Assembly (NCBI GenBank): GCA_011390235.1
Contig: JAABSS010000176.1
Span: 1 to 12,888, forward strand
Length of the DNA: 12,888 nucleotides
Origin: Desulfotignum sp.
GTDB lineage: Bacteria; Desulfobacterota; Desulfobacteria; Desulfobacterales; Desulfobacteraceae
Direction of reading: 5' to 3'
Part shown: piece after piece, positions 6,659 through 12,888 of the stretch
Layout: each line of letters starts with the position of its first letter
Numbering within the stretch: the stretch's first letter is position 1
Notes under the pieces: model-generated
What the model was told of the DNA's origin: nothing
Databases searched by the model: none
The model's input: only the letters and a program-made list of their open reading frames with translations
Program-made: the position numbers and the translations under genes

Positions 6659-7885
6659 TTATGCAGCCTCCCGGGGCAATATCCGGTCAGCCACATCTGC
6701 AATTATCTGTGCGATCTTCTCGCAGTCTGCCAGATCAAAGGTCAGCGGGATTCTCATATCGCACATTTTGAACAATACTCTGTCAGTATTGGGCAAATCG
6801 GGCAGATTGTCAAAATATTTCCAGCTGGTATAGGCGCTGGTGAACCCCACCGGCTTTTTGTTGCCGAACCATTTGAGTTCAACGCCCCGGGCCAGACAGG
6901 TATCCAGAAACCGCCGGATCACGGTTTCATTGTCCGTATCCAGCGTGAACTGAATGGAACTGCCCACATACTGTTCTTTTGGGTCCCGCTGCGGACAGTG
7001 AATGCCCGGTATCTGGTTCAGGCGGGATTCAAGCAGGCGGTATCTGCGGTTCCATCTTTCGCACTGGGCATCAAGGGTCTGTATCTGAGGCCGCAATATG
7101 GCGGCCCGCAAATTGTCCATGCGGCAGGAGTAGTTGGGAACAATCTCTCTTATGGCATCAAACACCGCGTCATCCGGTCTGGAAAGGTGCCGGTCATAAT
7201 TCATGTATGATCCGGAATAGATGATGGCCTTTGCAATAAGATCCGGGTCATCTGTCACCAGCAGACCGCCTTCACCGGAATTGATATGCTTGTAGGTCTG
7301 GGTGCTGAAACAGGCTGCAGCCCCGAAGGTGCCGGACAACCGCTCGTTCCATCTGGCCCCCATGGTATGGGCGCAGTCTTCGATCAGGGTAACATTGTTC
7401 TGCGTACAGATATCAACGATTTTATCCATATCGGCAATGTGTCCCCGCATATGGGACATCATGAACCATTTGACATCTTCGGGCTTTGCCTTGGCAGCCA
7501 GATCATCAAAATCAATGGTATAATCATCGGTGATCTCCACCAGCACAATCCTTGCCCCGGCATTTTCAATGGCACCCGGAACCGGGGCCAGGGTGTAGGC
7601 ATTGCACAGGATCTTTTCATTCTCCTTTACACCGGTACTTTTCAGAGCCAGGTACATGGCACTGCCGCAGGAGGCACAGGCCAGGCAGTATTTCTTTCCC
7701 ATGTACCCGGCAAATTCCTTTTCCAGCAAAGCAGCCTGGGATATGCCATCTTTGCCGACATTGTACCGGTGAATCCGCCCTGATTTCAGAATAGCGACAG
7801 CCGCTTCTATGGCCTGGTCACCAATGGGTTCCTGACGGGTAAAACTTTTTGAAAAAACAAGTGTCTGTTCAGCTGGTTCTGACAT
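6659..7885 (-). CDS. DegT/DnrJ/EryC1/StrS-type PLP aminotransferase
   Basis: This fold-type I aminotransferase-like enzyme has 408 residues from the chosen start. The frame is open to a TTG at 7909, but the ATG at 7883-7885 is preferred because GGAG lies 9 bases upstream, whereas nothing resembling a ribosome site precedes the TTG. Numbered from the TTG, the PLP aspartate is Asp178 in TLIEDCAHTMGA (His181 replaces the more usual Gln), and the Schiff-base lysine is Lys207 in FSTQTYKHINSGEGG. Because the lysine is present it is expected to transaminate, not to be a lysine-less dehydratase. The family normally aminates keto-sugars in surface or antibiotic glycan synthesis, but no sugar-nucleotide gene is present here. 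It lies between the HisD-like gene (29-base gap) and the lyase gene (58-base gap). The substrate is unknown; a keto- or aldehyde-sulfonate is my inference. Confidence 0.88.
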   Translation of the reverse strand: MSEPAEQTLVFSKSFTRQEPIGDQAIEAAVAILKSGRIHRYNVGKDGISQAALLEKEFAGYMGKKYCLACASCGSAMYLALKSTGVKENEKILCNAYTLAPVPGAIENAGARIVLVEITDDYTIDFDDLAAKAKPEDVKWFMMSHMRGHIADMDKIVDICTQNNVTLIEDCAHTMGARWNERLSGTFGAAACFSTQTYKHINSGEGGLLVTDDPDLIAKAIIYSGSYMNYDRHLSRPDDAVFDAIREIVPNYSCRMDNLRAAILRPQIQTLDAQCERWNRRYRLLESRLNQIPGIHCPQRDPKEQYVGSSIQFTLDTDNETVIRRFLDTCLARGVELKWFGNKKPVGFTSAYTSWKYFDNLPDLPNTDRVLFKMCDMRIPLTFDLADCEKIAQIIADVADRILPREAA

Positions 7886-7914
7886 GTTAACCGACTCCGG
7901 ATTACGCAAAAGTA

Positions 7915-9273
7915 TTATGAATAGTGTTTCTGGGAATACACTTCAAAATCCCGGTCCTGGTCTGGAAAAAATTTTTTCAACCGCCAGTCACAGGCCCGTG
8001 CATGGCCCTCCATGCCCTCCACCCGGGAAAGCCTGGATGCCCGGGCACTCATCTCTTCACAGGCCTGCTTTTCAATTTCCTGGTAGGTGTAAATTTTTAA
8101 GAACTTATGCACATTCAGCCCGCCTGAAAAATATCCGGCCTTTTTGGTGGGCAGGATATGATTGGTGCCGGAACATTTATCTCCATGGGGAACCGTGCAG
8201 TATTCCCCCAGAAAAAGCGAGCCATAGGATTTCAGGTTGCTGCACCACCATGCAAGATCCCGGGTCATTACCTGTATATGCTCAGCCGCATATTGGTCAC
8301 TGACAGCAGCCATCTCTTCCCGGTTTTCACAAAGAATGATTTCACCGTAATCCCGCCATGAGGATGCCGGCACATCCGGATCCGGCATGTCTGCAATCAC
8401 CCGGGGCATTATGTTGAGTACCTGTTCCCCCAGTTCTCTGGAATCGGTGAACAGCCAGACCGGGGAATCATAGCCGTGTTCGGCCTGGGATACCAGGTCC
8501 ACGGCGATGGTCATGGGATCTGCGGTGTCATCGGCAATGATGGCCGACTCTGTGGGACCGGCAAACACATCTATGGCACACATACCGGATCCGGCAAGGA
8601 TCGCCTTTGCTTCTGCAACATAGGCGTTGCCGGGGCCTGCAATGATGTTGGCCGGCTGCCCGGTAAACAACCCGAATGCCATGGTGGCGATGGCCTGCAC
8701 CCCGCCCATCTCAAGGATAATATCTGCGCCGGCCACATCCATGGCATAGGCCACGGCCGGATCGATACTGGTCCCCCGGGGCGGTGAGGCTGCAATAACG
8801 GTCTTGACCCCGGCCGCTTTTGCCGTGGCCACACTCATGATGGCGGAACAGGCATGGGCAAACCGACCTCCGGGCACATAACACCCGGCCGTCTCCATGG
8901 GAATGATCCGCTGCCCCAGGCGCACCCCGGGATAGGCCTGGGTTTCAAACTCCTGGATGCTGTCTCTCTGGGCTTTTGCAAAGGCGGACACCTGCTGGTG
9001 GGCAAACCGGATATCATCTTTGACCGGGTCCGGCACTGTGTCTATCAACTGCTGTCTTTTTTCATCACTGAGAATGAAATCATCTTTCCAGTTATCAAAC
9101 TTCAGTGCCAGTTTCTGCACTGCTTTTTCCCTGTCTTTTCTGATCTCATCCAAAAGGCCCTGGACAATGGGCCGGATCTCTTCGCTGTGGGATTCAGCGG
9201 TTTTCAACGCTTTTTTGATATGCAACATGTCTTTACAGTCTCCATGGGTTGTTGATTCAATACACATCGTCAT
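7915..9273 (-). CDS. Histidinol dehydrogenase family protein, probable sulfonate alcohol dehydrogenase (HpsN-like)
   Basis: This 452-residue NAD- and zinc-dependent alcohol dehydrogenase homologue keeps the full HisD active site: zinc ligands Gln263 and His266 (LVSQAEHGYDS), Asp365 (HGDKCSGTNHILPT) and His424 (VEGMEGHARA), and the catalytic pair Glu331-His332 (AAEHIQV). HisD oxidises a primary alcohol in two steps to a carboxylate. No his-operon gene is nearby; the gene lies behind a TRAP transporter and next to a cysteate-lyase-like gene. HpsN, the dehydrogenase that turns dihydroxypropanesulfonate into sulfolactate, belongs to this family. I infer a C3-sulfonate substrate: cysteinolate (giving cysteate) or dihydroxypropanesulfonate (giving sulfolactate). 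ATG 9273 has GGGG 5 bases upstream; a second ATG at 9226-9228, with GGAG 11 bases upstream, gives 437 residues and fits the family N-terminus (LHIKKAL) better. Confidence 0.88.
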   Translation of the reverse strand: MTMCIESTTHGDCKDMLHIKKALKTAESHSEEIRPIVQGLLDEIRKDREKAVQKLALKFDNWKDDFILSDEKRQQLIDTVPDPVKDDIRFAHQQVSAFAKAQRDSIQEFETQAYPGVRLGQRIIPMETAGCYVPGGRFAHACSAIMSVATAKAAGVKTVIAASPPRGTSIDPAVAYAMDVAGADIILEMGGVQAIATMAFGLFTGQPANIIAGPGNAYVAEAKAILAGSGMCAIDVFAGPTESAIIADDTADPMTIAVDLVSQAEHGYDSPVWLFTDSRELGEQVLNIMPRVIADMPDPDVPASSWRDYGEIILCENREEMAAVSDQYAAEHIQVMTRDLAWWCSNLKSYGSLFLGEYCTVPHGDKCSGTNHILPTKKAGYFSGGLNVHKFLKIYTYQEIEKQACEEMSARASRLSRVEGMEGHARACDWRLKKFFPDQDRDFEVYSQKHYS

Positions 9274-9352
9274 TCAGACCCCGGCCTGCTGCGGCGGCAC
9301 CTGTGTTTACAGCATAAGATAAATCAGGGGCCGCTGAAACCGGGCCTGCGGA

Positions 9353-10633
9353 TCAATATCCAAAAACCTTGGGCAGCCAGAGGCAGATTCCTGGAATATA
9401 GGCCACCAGGAATACGGCAATTATCTGTACAAAGGAAAACGGAATGGCTTGAACGGAAATCTCCTCAATGCTCACCTTTCCGATCCCGGATGCAATGAAC
9501 AGGTTTTCTCCCAGCGGCGGTGTTTCAAACCCGATTTCACAGCACATGACCAGAACAATGCCAAAATGAATGGGATCGACCCCCAGCGTGGTCATGACCG
9601 GCAGCAGTACCGGCGTGACCAGCATGATGGTGGCCAGGGTCTCCATGAACATGCCGATCAGGATCAGAAAAATGATGATCAGGGCCCAGATGATATAGAT
9701 ATTGCCGGTCAGGGCCAGAAGCCATGCCGCAATGGCATCGGGGATCTTGTACTGCACCAGCAGCCGGCCGAATGCCTGGGCCGTGAACAGAATGATCAGC
9801 ACCCGGCCCGACAGCCAGGTGGTGGCGTCCAGGGATTTGAAAATGGACCGCAGTTTCAATTCTTTGTAGATAAAGATGCCCACAAACAGGGTATAGAAGA
9901 TGGATACAATGGCGGCTTCCGTGGGAGTGAAAAATCCGGAATAAATCCCTCCGAGAATTACCACCGGTGCCATGAGTGCCCAGAACCCCTCCTTGATGGT
10001 GACCAGGGTGTTTTTCAAAGACCAGTCTTCCTCATCACCCTTGTATCCCTTTTTTTTGCTGATAAAATAGTTGAGGCCGATAATGCCCGCAGCGATCAGA
10101 AGGCCCGGGAGTACGCCGGCCACAAACAGCTTGGTGATGGATTCACTGGCCGTGACCCCGTAGATGACCATGGGAATACTGGGCGGAATCACGATACCCA
10201 GCCCGCCCGAGGTTGCAGTCACCGCCGATGCATAGCTTTTGTCGTACCCCCGTTTTATCATGGCCGGAATCATAAGCATGCCCACGGCAGCCGTAGTGGC
10301 CGGACCGGACCCGGATATGGCACCGAAAAACAGGCAGGCCAGCACGGTGGACGACGCCAGCCCCCCCGCCATTTTCCCGGCCAGGGCCTCGGCGATCTTG
10401 ACCAGCCGCCTGGAAATACCCGAACCCTGCATCAGGGCCCCTGCCAGAATAAACGCGGGAAGCGCCATGACCGGAAACGAATTCACTGAATTGTATGCGA
10501 TCTGGACCAGGGTGCTCACATCCTTGCCGATGGACATGAATGCGGCCATTGCCGCCATTCCCAGGGCAACGGTAATGGGGGCGCCGATAATCAGAAGAAT
10601 GCCGAACGCACTGAACAGGACCGTTGAAATCAT
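9353..10633 (-). CDS. dctM: TRAP transporter large membrane subunit, DctM family
   Basis: This is the 426-residue ion-coupled translocation subunit of a TRAP importer, hydrophobic throughout with about a dozen predicted helices, the normal length for DctM. The conserved GSGPATTAAVGMLMIPAM and SGGLGIVIPPSIPMVIYG segments in the first half are hallmark DctM sequence, and GFETPPLGENLF near the C-terminus is the matching second-half motif. Its start codon overlaps the stop of the small subunit gene by four bases (10630-10633), so both membrane subunits are translationally coupled. TRAP systems import carboxylates and also sulfonates; a TRAP system (HpsKLM) is known for dihydroxypropanesulfonate. 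A 79-base gap leads to the HisD-like gene, and no terminator is evident there. Confidence 0.95.
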   Translation of the reverse strand: MISTVLFSAFGILLIIGAPITVALGMAAMAAFMSIGKDVSTLVQIAYNSVNSFPVMALPAFILAGALMQGSGISRRLVKIAEALAGKMAGGLASSTVLACLFFGAISGSGPATTAAVGMLMIPAMIKRGYDKSYASAVTATSGGLGIVIPPSIPMVIYGVTASESITKLFVAGVLPGLLIAAGIIGLNYFISKKKGYKGDEEDWSLKNTLVTIKEGFWALMAPVVILGGIYSGFFTPTEAAIVSIFYTLFVGIFIYKELKLRSIFKSLDATTWLSGRVLIILFTAQAFGRLLVQYKIPDAIAAWLLALTGNIYIIWALIIIFLILIGMFMETLATIMLVTPVLLPVMTTLGVDPIHFGIVLVMCCEIGFETPPLGENLFIASGIGKVSIEEISVQAIPFSFVQIIAVFLVAYIPGICLWLPKVFGY

Positions 10634-11211
10634 GGGGTGCCTCCTTTCCCCTCAGGTTCGATTTTCATATCCCTTTTGATGTCCTCCATTTCAGAGGACA
10701 CATCATCCACATCCTGGATCTCCTGCTTGTAGACATATCTTAAGATATTGACCTGGATGATCCGGATGCTCATAAGAACAAAGGTGATGGGAAAGAGCAT
10801 GTAGATATAATGCATGGGCAGATCCAGGGCCGGCGAGTGGAACGGAAACTCGAGCATGCCCTGGATCACCTCGATGCTCTTGACGGTCATGACGGCATTG
10901 AAGAGCAGCCAGACCCCGTCCGCGACGAGCTGGGATACCTTCCCGACGATCTTGGGAAAAAACTTGAACTGAAAGGTCACCCGGTTGTGGGCCCCCAGAC
11001 GGGCCGCATAAGAAGCCCCCAAAAAAGCGAACCAGACAAAGGCGAACCGGGACGCCTCTTCACTCCAGGTCAGCGAATTCTGAAACACCGTCCGCATGAC
11101 CACCTGAATAAACAGGAGGACGACAAAGAAACTCAATAAAAATTTGCACAGATATCCTTCGATATTGTCCAGTACACCAATTATATTGCTGCACATGCGG
11201 CGCAAGTCCAT
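10630..11211 (-). CDS. dctQ: TRAP transporter small membrane subunit, DctQ family
   Basis: This is the four-helix small subunit, 193 residues from the start chosen here. The core SLTWSEEASRFAFVWFAFLGA, followed by AARLGAHNRVTF, is the diagnostic DctQ signature. An upstream in-frame ATG at 11220 would add three residues, but the AGAGG ribosome site would then touch the start codon, whereas it lies 9 bases before the ATG at 11209-11211, so the shorter form is preferred. The charged C-terminal tail (about the last 40 residues, rich in Asp, Glu and Lys) is cytoplasmic-looking and longer than in many DctQ proteins. It partners with the large subunit to its left and the binding protein to its right. 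Confidence 0.92.
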   Translation of the reverse strand: MDLRRMCSNIIGVLDNIEGYLCKFLLSFFVVLLFIQVVMRTVFQNSLTWSEEASRFAFVWFAFLGASYAARLGAHNRVTFQFKFFPKIVGKVSQLVADGVWLLFNAVMTVKSIEVIQGMLEFPFHSPALDLPMHYIYMLFPITFVLMSIRIIQVNILRYVYKQEIQDVDDVSSEMEDIKRDMKIEPEGKGGTP

Positions 11212-11237
11212 GTCGCCCATCCTCTGTAAAATTTTTC

Positions 11238-11261
11238 AAGGTGCCCGGTTGCGGGCACCTT
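11238..11261 (-). terminator. Intercistronic hairpin between dctP and dctQ
   Basis: A perfect 10-bp stem (AAGGTGCCCG at 11238-11247 with CGGGCACCTT at 11252-11261) closes a 4-base loop. It lies 33 bases behind the dctP stop and shortly before the dctQ ribosome site. On the transcribed strand only a short T-run follows, so partial termination or protection of the dctP message from 3' decay is the likely role, giving excess binding protein over membrane subunits. Confidence 0.7.
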
Positions 11262-11294
11262 AAGGGTTCAAAGACAGATGTTCACAACCTGACT

Positions 11295-12314
11295 TCAGTT
11301 GCCTTTTCTAAGTTTTTCCGCTTTTTCAAGCTCTGCCACCACTGCCATGACCGCCTCTTTTCCACCGACCCGGTCATAGTATTTGGGCCATACCTTTTCC
11401 TTGGCCACTTCGATCATTTTATCTTCATCGGAAAATTCACTGTACTCCATACCGGCTTCGATCATTTTATTGAGCGCTTTTTCAGATTCCTGCATCTGGA
11501 AAAGCACGCAATACTGCTGTGCTTCGATGCCTGCCCGGACCAGGATATCCTTCAATTCCGGATCCATGCCCTGAAAATGCTTTTCACCGATAATCATGGG
11601 CTGCAAAGAAAACTGATAATGCAGCGGGGTGATAAAGCTCTGAACTTCATGAAACTTCATGGTGTAGTTGACGATATAAGGGTTGTCCTGGCCGTCCACC
11701 ACGCCCTGCTGCAGGGCCGTGAATGTTTCGGGCCATGCCATGGGGGTCGGGTTGGCACCCCAGGCTTTGTAGGATTCGATCATCAAGGCATTCTGGGGGG
11801 TTCTCACTTTCAGCCCCTTGAGATCCGCCATACTGGTGATTTTGCGCTTGGAATTGGTCAAATGCCGGAAGTTGGAATAGGTCCAGGCCATGACACGAAC
11901 CCCTGCCTCCTCAATCAGGATCTCATTCCACTGATGACCGAGCTTACCGGTGGTGATGGTCACGGCATCATCCATGCTTTTGATGACATAGGGAAAGGTC
12001 AGAATATTGATCCTTTTGGAAAACGGGGACAGGTTGGGAACCGACAACATGCACAGGTCCAACTCTCCGGTCCGGGTATTCTGAAGCATTTCAGTTTCAT
12101 TTCCCAGGGCGCTGCCCGGAAACAGCTGGATTTCCACTTCACCGCCGGTGTATCCTTCCACCAGGTATTTGAACTGTTTGGCAATGGCACCCTGGTCAGA
12201 ATTGATGGGATCACCAAATCCCAGTTTCAATACCTTTGCTGCAAATACCTGGGCAGGCATTGTAAAACAAAACACGACCATGGCCAGTGTGAATAACGTG
12301 AACAATTTTTTCAT
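11295..12314 (-). CDS. dctP: TRAP transporter substrate-binding protein, DctP family
   Basis: This 339-residue periplasmic binding protein is the first gene of the operon. A Sec signal peptide is plain: KK, a hydrophobic core at residues 4-18, and a likely cut after AQVFAA (26). The mature part has the family's typical features: FPGSALGNETEMLQNTRTGELDL, the KVRTPQN segment with Arg171 (the arginine that normally salt-bridges the ligand's acidic group), and ETFTALQQGVVDGQDNP at 196-211. That arginine fits an organic anion, carboxylate or sulfonate, but does not distinguish them. GGGAG lies about 8 bases before the ATG. Its promoter and operator lie in the AT-rich gap shared with the divergent IclR-family regulator. 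Confidence 0.95.
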   Translation of the reverse strand: MKKLFTLFTLAMVVFCFTMPAQVFAAKVLKLGFGDPINSDQGAIAKQFKYLVEGYTGGEVEIQLFPGSALGNETEMLQNTRTGELDLCMLSVPNLSPFSKRINILTFPYVIKSMDDAVTITTGKLGHQWNEILIEEAGVRVMAWTYSNFRHLTNSKRKITSMADLKGLKVRTPQNALMIESYKAWGANPTPMAWPETFTALQQGVVDGQDNPYIVNYTMKFHEVQSFITPLHYQFSLQPMIIGEKHFQGMDPELKDILVRAGIEAQQYCVLFQMQESEKALNKMIEAGMEYSEFSDEDKMIEVAKEKVWPKYYDRVGGKEAVMAVVAELEKAEKLRKGN

Positions 12315-12352
12315 GACAACTTCTCCCTTTTTTACAAATTGATATGACCTTC

Positions 12353-12377
12353 ATTTGTTACTATAATAGTAACAAAT
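12353..12377. promoter_or_regulatory. Perfect palindromic operator, probable IclR-family binding site
   Basis: ATTTGTTACTA (12353-12363) and TAGTAACAAAT (12367-12377) form a perfect 11-bp inverted repeat with a 3-base centre. It lies 39 bases upstream of the dctP start, between that operon and the divergent regulator gene, and its centre coincides with the predicted -10 box of the operon promoter. IclR-family dimers bind palindromes of about this size. Binding here should block transcription of the transporter/catabolic operon. A half-site copy lies at 12498-12506. Confidence 0.75.
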
Positions 12378-12391
12378 ATTCCATATGTGAA
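12363..12391 (-). promoter_or_regulatory. Candidate sigma-70 promoter of the TRAP/catabolic operon
   Basis: On the - strand, TTCACA (12391-12386) is followed after exactly 17 bases by TATTAT (12368-12363); each box matches its consensus at five of six bases. This gives a leader of about 40 bases before the dctP ATG. A second candidate slightly upstream has a perfect TTGACA (12418-12413), a 17-base spacer and TAAATT (12395-12390). With that one the palindrome would lie just downstream of the start site. Either arrangement allows repression through the palindrome. Confidence 0.5.
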
Positions 12392-12497
12392 TTTAAAAAA
12401 GTTTTTTTAATATGTCAATAGTTTTTTAATTTTTTTCTGCTAAATATTGCACTAATTCAAAAAAATATATAAAGACAATTTTATTTTAGAAATTTTG

Positions 12498-12506
12498 TGT
12501 TACTAT
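12498..12506. promoter_or_regulatory. Half-site copy of the operator before the IclR-family gene
   Basis: TGTTACTAT here repeats nine bases of the palindrome's left arm (12356-12364) in the same orientation. It is 36 bases before the regulator's ATG. The expected partner arm is only poorly matched in the following ATTACAAA. It may be a weaker site for autoregulation. The rest of the 227-base divergent gap is very AT-rich, with A and T runs but no further ORF. Confidence 0.35.
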
Positions 12507-12541
12507 CCGGCCAACTTATTACAAAAAAACCAGGATATGTT

Positions 12542-12888
12542 ATGATCAAGAACCCCAACCAGTATTTTTCCAAAACCCTGGAAAAAGGCCTTTCCGTGTT
12601 AAGCCTGTTCCGCAGGGAACATCCCTCCCGGTCCCTGACGGAAATAGCAACCCTCACCGGGATCAATAAAACATCCACCTACCGGCTGGTAAATACTCTT
12701 GTCCAGCTGGGATACCTGCGCAAAAGCGTCAATGACAAATCCCTGCGCCTGGGTCCCAAAGCATTTTTATTGGGGCATGAATGTTTCCACGGATTTGATA
12801 TTTACCAGGGGATCAAGCCCATTATTGACAAGACCTTTTTTGAACACCACATATCCATTGATTCCGCACTGATTGACGGATTCAAGCT
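12542..12888 (+). CDS. IclR-family transcriptional regulator, N-terminal part
   Basis: The first 115 residues of an IclR-type regulator are in the window; the gene runs off the right edge. The N-terminal winged helix is clear: SKTLEKGLSVLSLF opens the domain, SLTEIATLTGINKTSTYRLVNTL forms the helix-turn-helix, and the wing GYLRKSVNDKSLRLGPKAFLLG leads into the linker. The ligand-binding effector domain begins near the edge (IDKTFFEHHISIDSALIDGF) and is mostly missing. AGGA lies 7 bases before the ATG. Divergence from dctP and the palindrome between them make it the likely regulator of the TRAP/dehydrogenase/lyase operon, probably responding to the imported compound or a breakdown product. Confidence 0.9.
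   Translation, partial: MIKNPNQYFSKTLEKGLSVLSLFRREHPSRSLTEIATLTGINKTSTYRLVNTLVQLGYLRKSVNDKSLRLGPKAFLLGHECFHGFDIYQGIKPIIDKTFFEHHISIDSALIDGFK

Noticed and set aside
7886..7909. TTG start for the aminotransferase gene
   Set aside because: There is no ribosome site before the TTG, while the ATG at 7883-7885 has GGAG at 9 bases.
7915..9273. Simple call as histidine-biosynthetic hisD
   Set aside because: No other his gene is present; the neighbours are a TRAP transporter, an aminotransferase, a cysteate-lyase-like enzyme and a racemase, which fit an HpsN-like sulfonate enzyme better.
9449..10489. Long + strand open frame (346 codons) opposite dctM
   Set aside because: It is composition-driven (rich in Gly, His, Gln, Asp and Pro) and is the antisense of a clear membrane protein gene.
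11241..12296. Long + strand open frame (351 codons) opposite dctP
   Set aside because: It is antisense to a well-supported binding protein with a signal peptide, and its translation is low-complexity His/Phe/Gly-rich with no recognisable motif.
1..12888. Mobile elements, CRISPR arrays, tRNA or rRNA genes
   Set aside because: I looked for repeat-spacer arrays, transposase motifs, terminal inverted repeats and RNA gene landmarks and saw none.

Overview
The window looks like part of an anaerobic, probably deltaproteobacterial (Desulfobacterales-like) genome. That assignment is an inference from gene style and from the sulfonate theme; no marker gene is present. It holds two catabolic modules that converge near position 4,700, plus a divergent regulator at the right edge. 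The left module (1 to about 4,700) is visibly AT-rich. The right module (about 4,750 to 12,314) uses clearly more GC-rich codons.

Left module, + strand: the C-terminal part of a family 3 amino acid binding protein, a hairpin, two overlapping permease genes, an ABC ATPase (together an acidic/polar amino acid importer), a FadR-type GntR regulator, and a PLP-dependent D-cysteine desulfhydrase/L-cysteate sulfo-lyase family enzyme (copy 1, CuyA-like). Directly behind copy 1 lies an unannotated, broken and truncated remnant of an Asp/Glu racemase-family gene (4514 to about 4694).

Right module, - strand, reading leftwards from 12,314: TRAP transporter dctP, dctQ and dctM, a histidinol-dehydrogenase homologue (resembling HpsN, the dihydroxypropanesulfonate dehydrogenase), a DegT/DnrJ/EryC1-type aminotransferase, a second CuyA-like enzyme (copy 2, about 77% identical to copy 1 by hand alignment), and an intact Asp/Glu racemase-family gene. 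Gaps are short, so this reads as one operon. Its promoter region carries a perfect 11-bp inverted repeat lying on the predicted -10 box, and an IclR-family regulator (12542 to the edge) is transcribed divergently.

The combined reading, which is inference, is C3-sulfonate catabolism. The TRAP system would import a sulfonate such as cysteinolate or dihydroxypropanesulfonate. The HisD-like enzyme would oxidise its primary alcohol to a carboxylate; for cysteinolate this gives cysteate, chemically parallel to histidinol to histidine. The racemase would adjust the stereochemistry of cysteate, an aspartate analogue. The CuyA-like lyase would release pyruvate, ammonia and sulfite, and in a sulfate reducer sulfite is an electron acceptor. 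The left module would import cysteate directly and cleave it with its own lyase copy. The aminotransferase's role is unclear (it could supply amino-sulfonates from keto-sulfonates). The cuyA-racemase pair occurs twice in inverted orientation, with one racemase decayed.
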